This document shows positions 63,947 to 64,000 of a stretch of DNA of 64,000 bases, one piece after another. The position numbers and the translations under genes are program-made. The number at the start of each line of letters is the position of its first letter. Position 1 is the stretch's first letter. Location of the stretch: assembly GCF_900240975.1 (NCBI RefSeq), contig NZ_LT968776.1, forward strand, positions 1,488,001 through 1,552,000, given 5' to 3'. This DNA comes from Mycobacterium sp. 4858. GTDB lineage: Bacteria > Actinomycetota > Actinomycetes > Mycobacteriales > Mycobacteriaceae. The notes under the pieces were generated by a model that worked only from the letters and a program-made list of their open reading frames with translations, was not told where the DNA came from and made no database searches.

Positions 63947-64000
63947 TTACTTCTGGGTGACCTTCTTGGCGGCGGCCTTCTTGGCCGGAGCCTTCTTGGC
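63947..64000 (-). CDS. hbhA: heparin-binding hemagglutinin, C-terminal fragment
   Basis: Only the last 17 codons are in the window; the rest lies beyond the right edge. They read AKKAPAKKAAAKKVTQK then TAA. The Lys/Ala-rich KKAxAKK repeats are the methylated heparin-binding tail of HbhA, a surface adhesin that binds host heparan sulfate. Synteny with the DUF2516 and DUF2599 genes supports this. Other Lys/Ala/Pro-rich proteins such as HupB have similar tails, but not this neighbourhood. Confidence 0.85.
   Translation of the reverse strand, partial: AKKAPAKKAAAKKVTQK

Overview
The window is a high-GC actinobacterial chromosome segment, almost certainly a slow-growing Mycobacterium close to the M. 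avium complex. Evidence is a cyclopropane mycolate synthase, MmpS/MmpL, senX3-regX3, mshA, the 33-residue ribosomal protein bS22, the 3' end of hbhA, frequent GTG/TTG starts, and start/stop overlaps of the ATGA/GTGA type. By protein recognition, gene order follows the M. tuberculosis interval Rv0535 to Rv0475 in reverse. That comparison is from memory, not from a search.

Layout. 1-10 kb: 5' end of a methylthioadenosine phosphorylase, menA, fabH, a MinD/ParA-like ATPase, then the System II cytochrome c biogenesis operon (hemL, a histidine phosphatase, a TlpA-like lipoprotein, ccdA, resB, ccsA) with nearly every junction overlapping. 10-20 kb: a deazaflavin-type reductase-like protein, a SpoIIAA-like protein, an amino acid permease, an intact methyltransferase, an ssuD-transporter pair, a Tat-exported esterase, an SGNH hydrolase and an acyltransferase. 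20-27 kb: a STAS protein and the tetrapyrrole operon (glutaredoxin-like gene, hemA, hemC, hemD, hemB, two membrane proteins).

26.9-30.7 kb: an accessory cassette with the architecture of the M. tuberculosis esxF-esxE-cpnT-immunity locus. It has two WXG100 proteins, an 816-residue CpnT-type protein with a proline-rich linker and a divergent C-terminal TNT-like toxin tip, and a candidate immunity protein. The tip and immunity gene are visibly AT-richer than their surroundings. The cassette lies between the hem operon and serB1 and is closed by two tandem palindromes. This is the strongest candidate for a little-described system in the window.

31-42 kb: lipid and envelope genes (serB1, a HadA-like hydratase, cmaA2, a PlsC-like acyltransferase, an atypical GalE2), bS22, an excisionase-type DNA-binding protein, proC, a thioesterase, a TIM-barrel isomerase, a membrane phosphoprotein homologue and ppx. 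42-50 kb: a FadR-type GntR regulator divergent from a three-gene operon ending in a GMC oxidoreductase, with a clear palindromic operator; then mmpS-mmpL, a small Cys-rich protein and a Nudix hydrolase. 50-64 kb: regX3/senX3 with a MIRU-like spacer, gpm1, a YbjN-like protein, mshA, a ROK regulator, an SDR, the L,D-transpeptidase lprQ, murB with a bidirectional promoter, a nitrilase-family enzyme, deoC, two small exported or membrane proteins, and the 3' end of hbhA.

Most of the window is conserved core genome for energy metabolism, heme, cell wall and signalling. The accessory parts are the CpnT-like cassette, the ssuD-transporter pair and the mmpS-mmpL pair. I saw no tRNA, rRNA, CRISPR array, insertion sequence or prophage.
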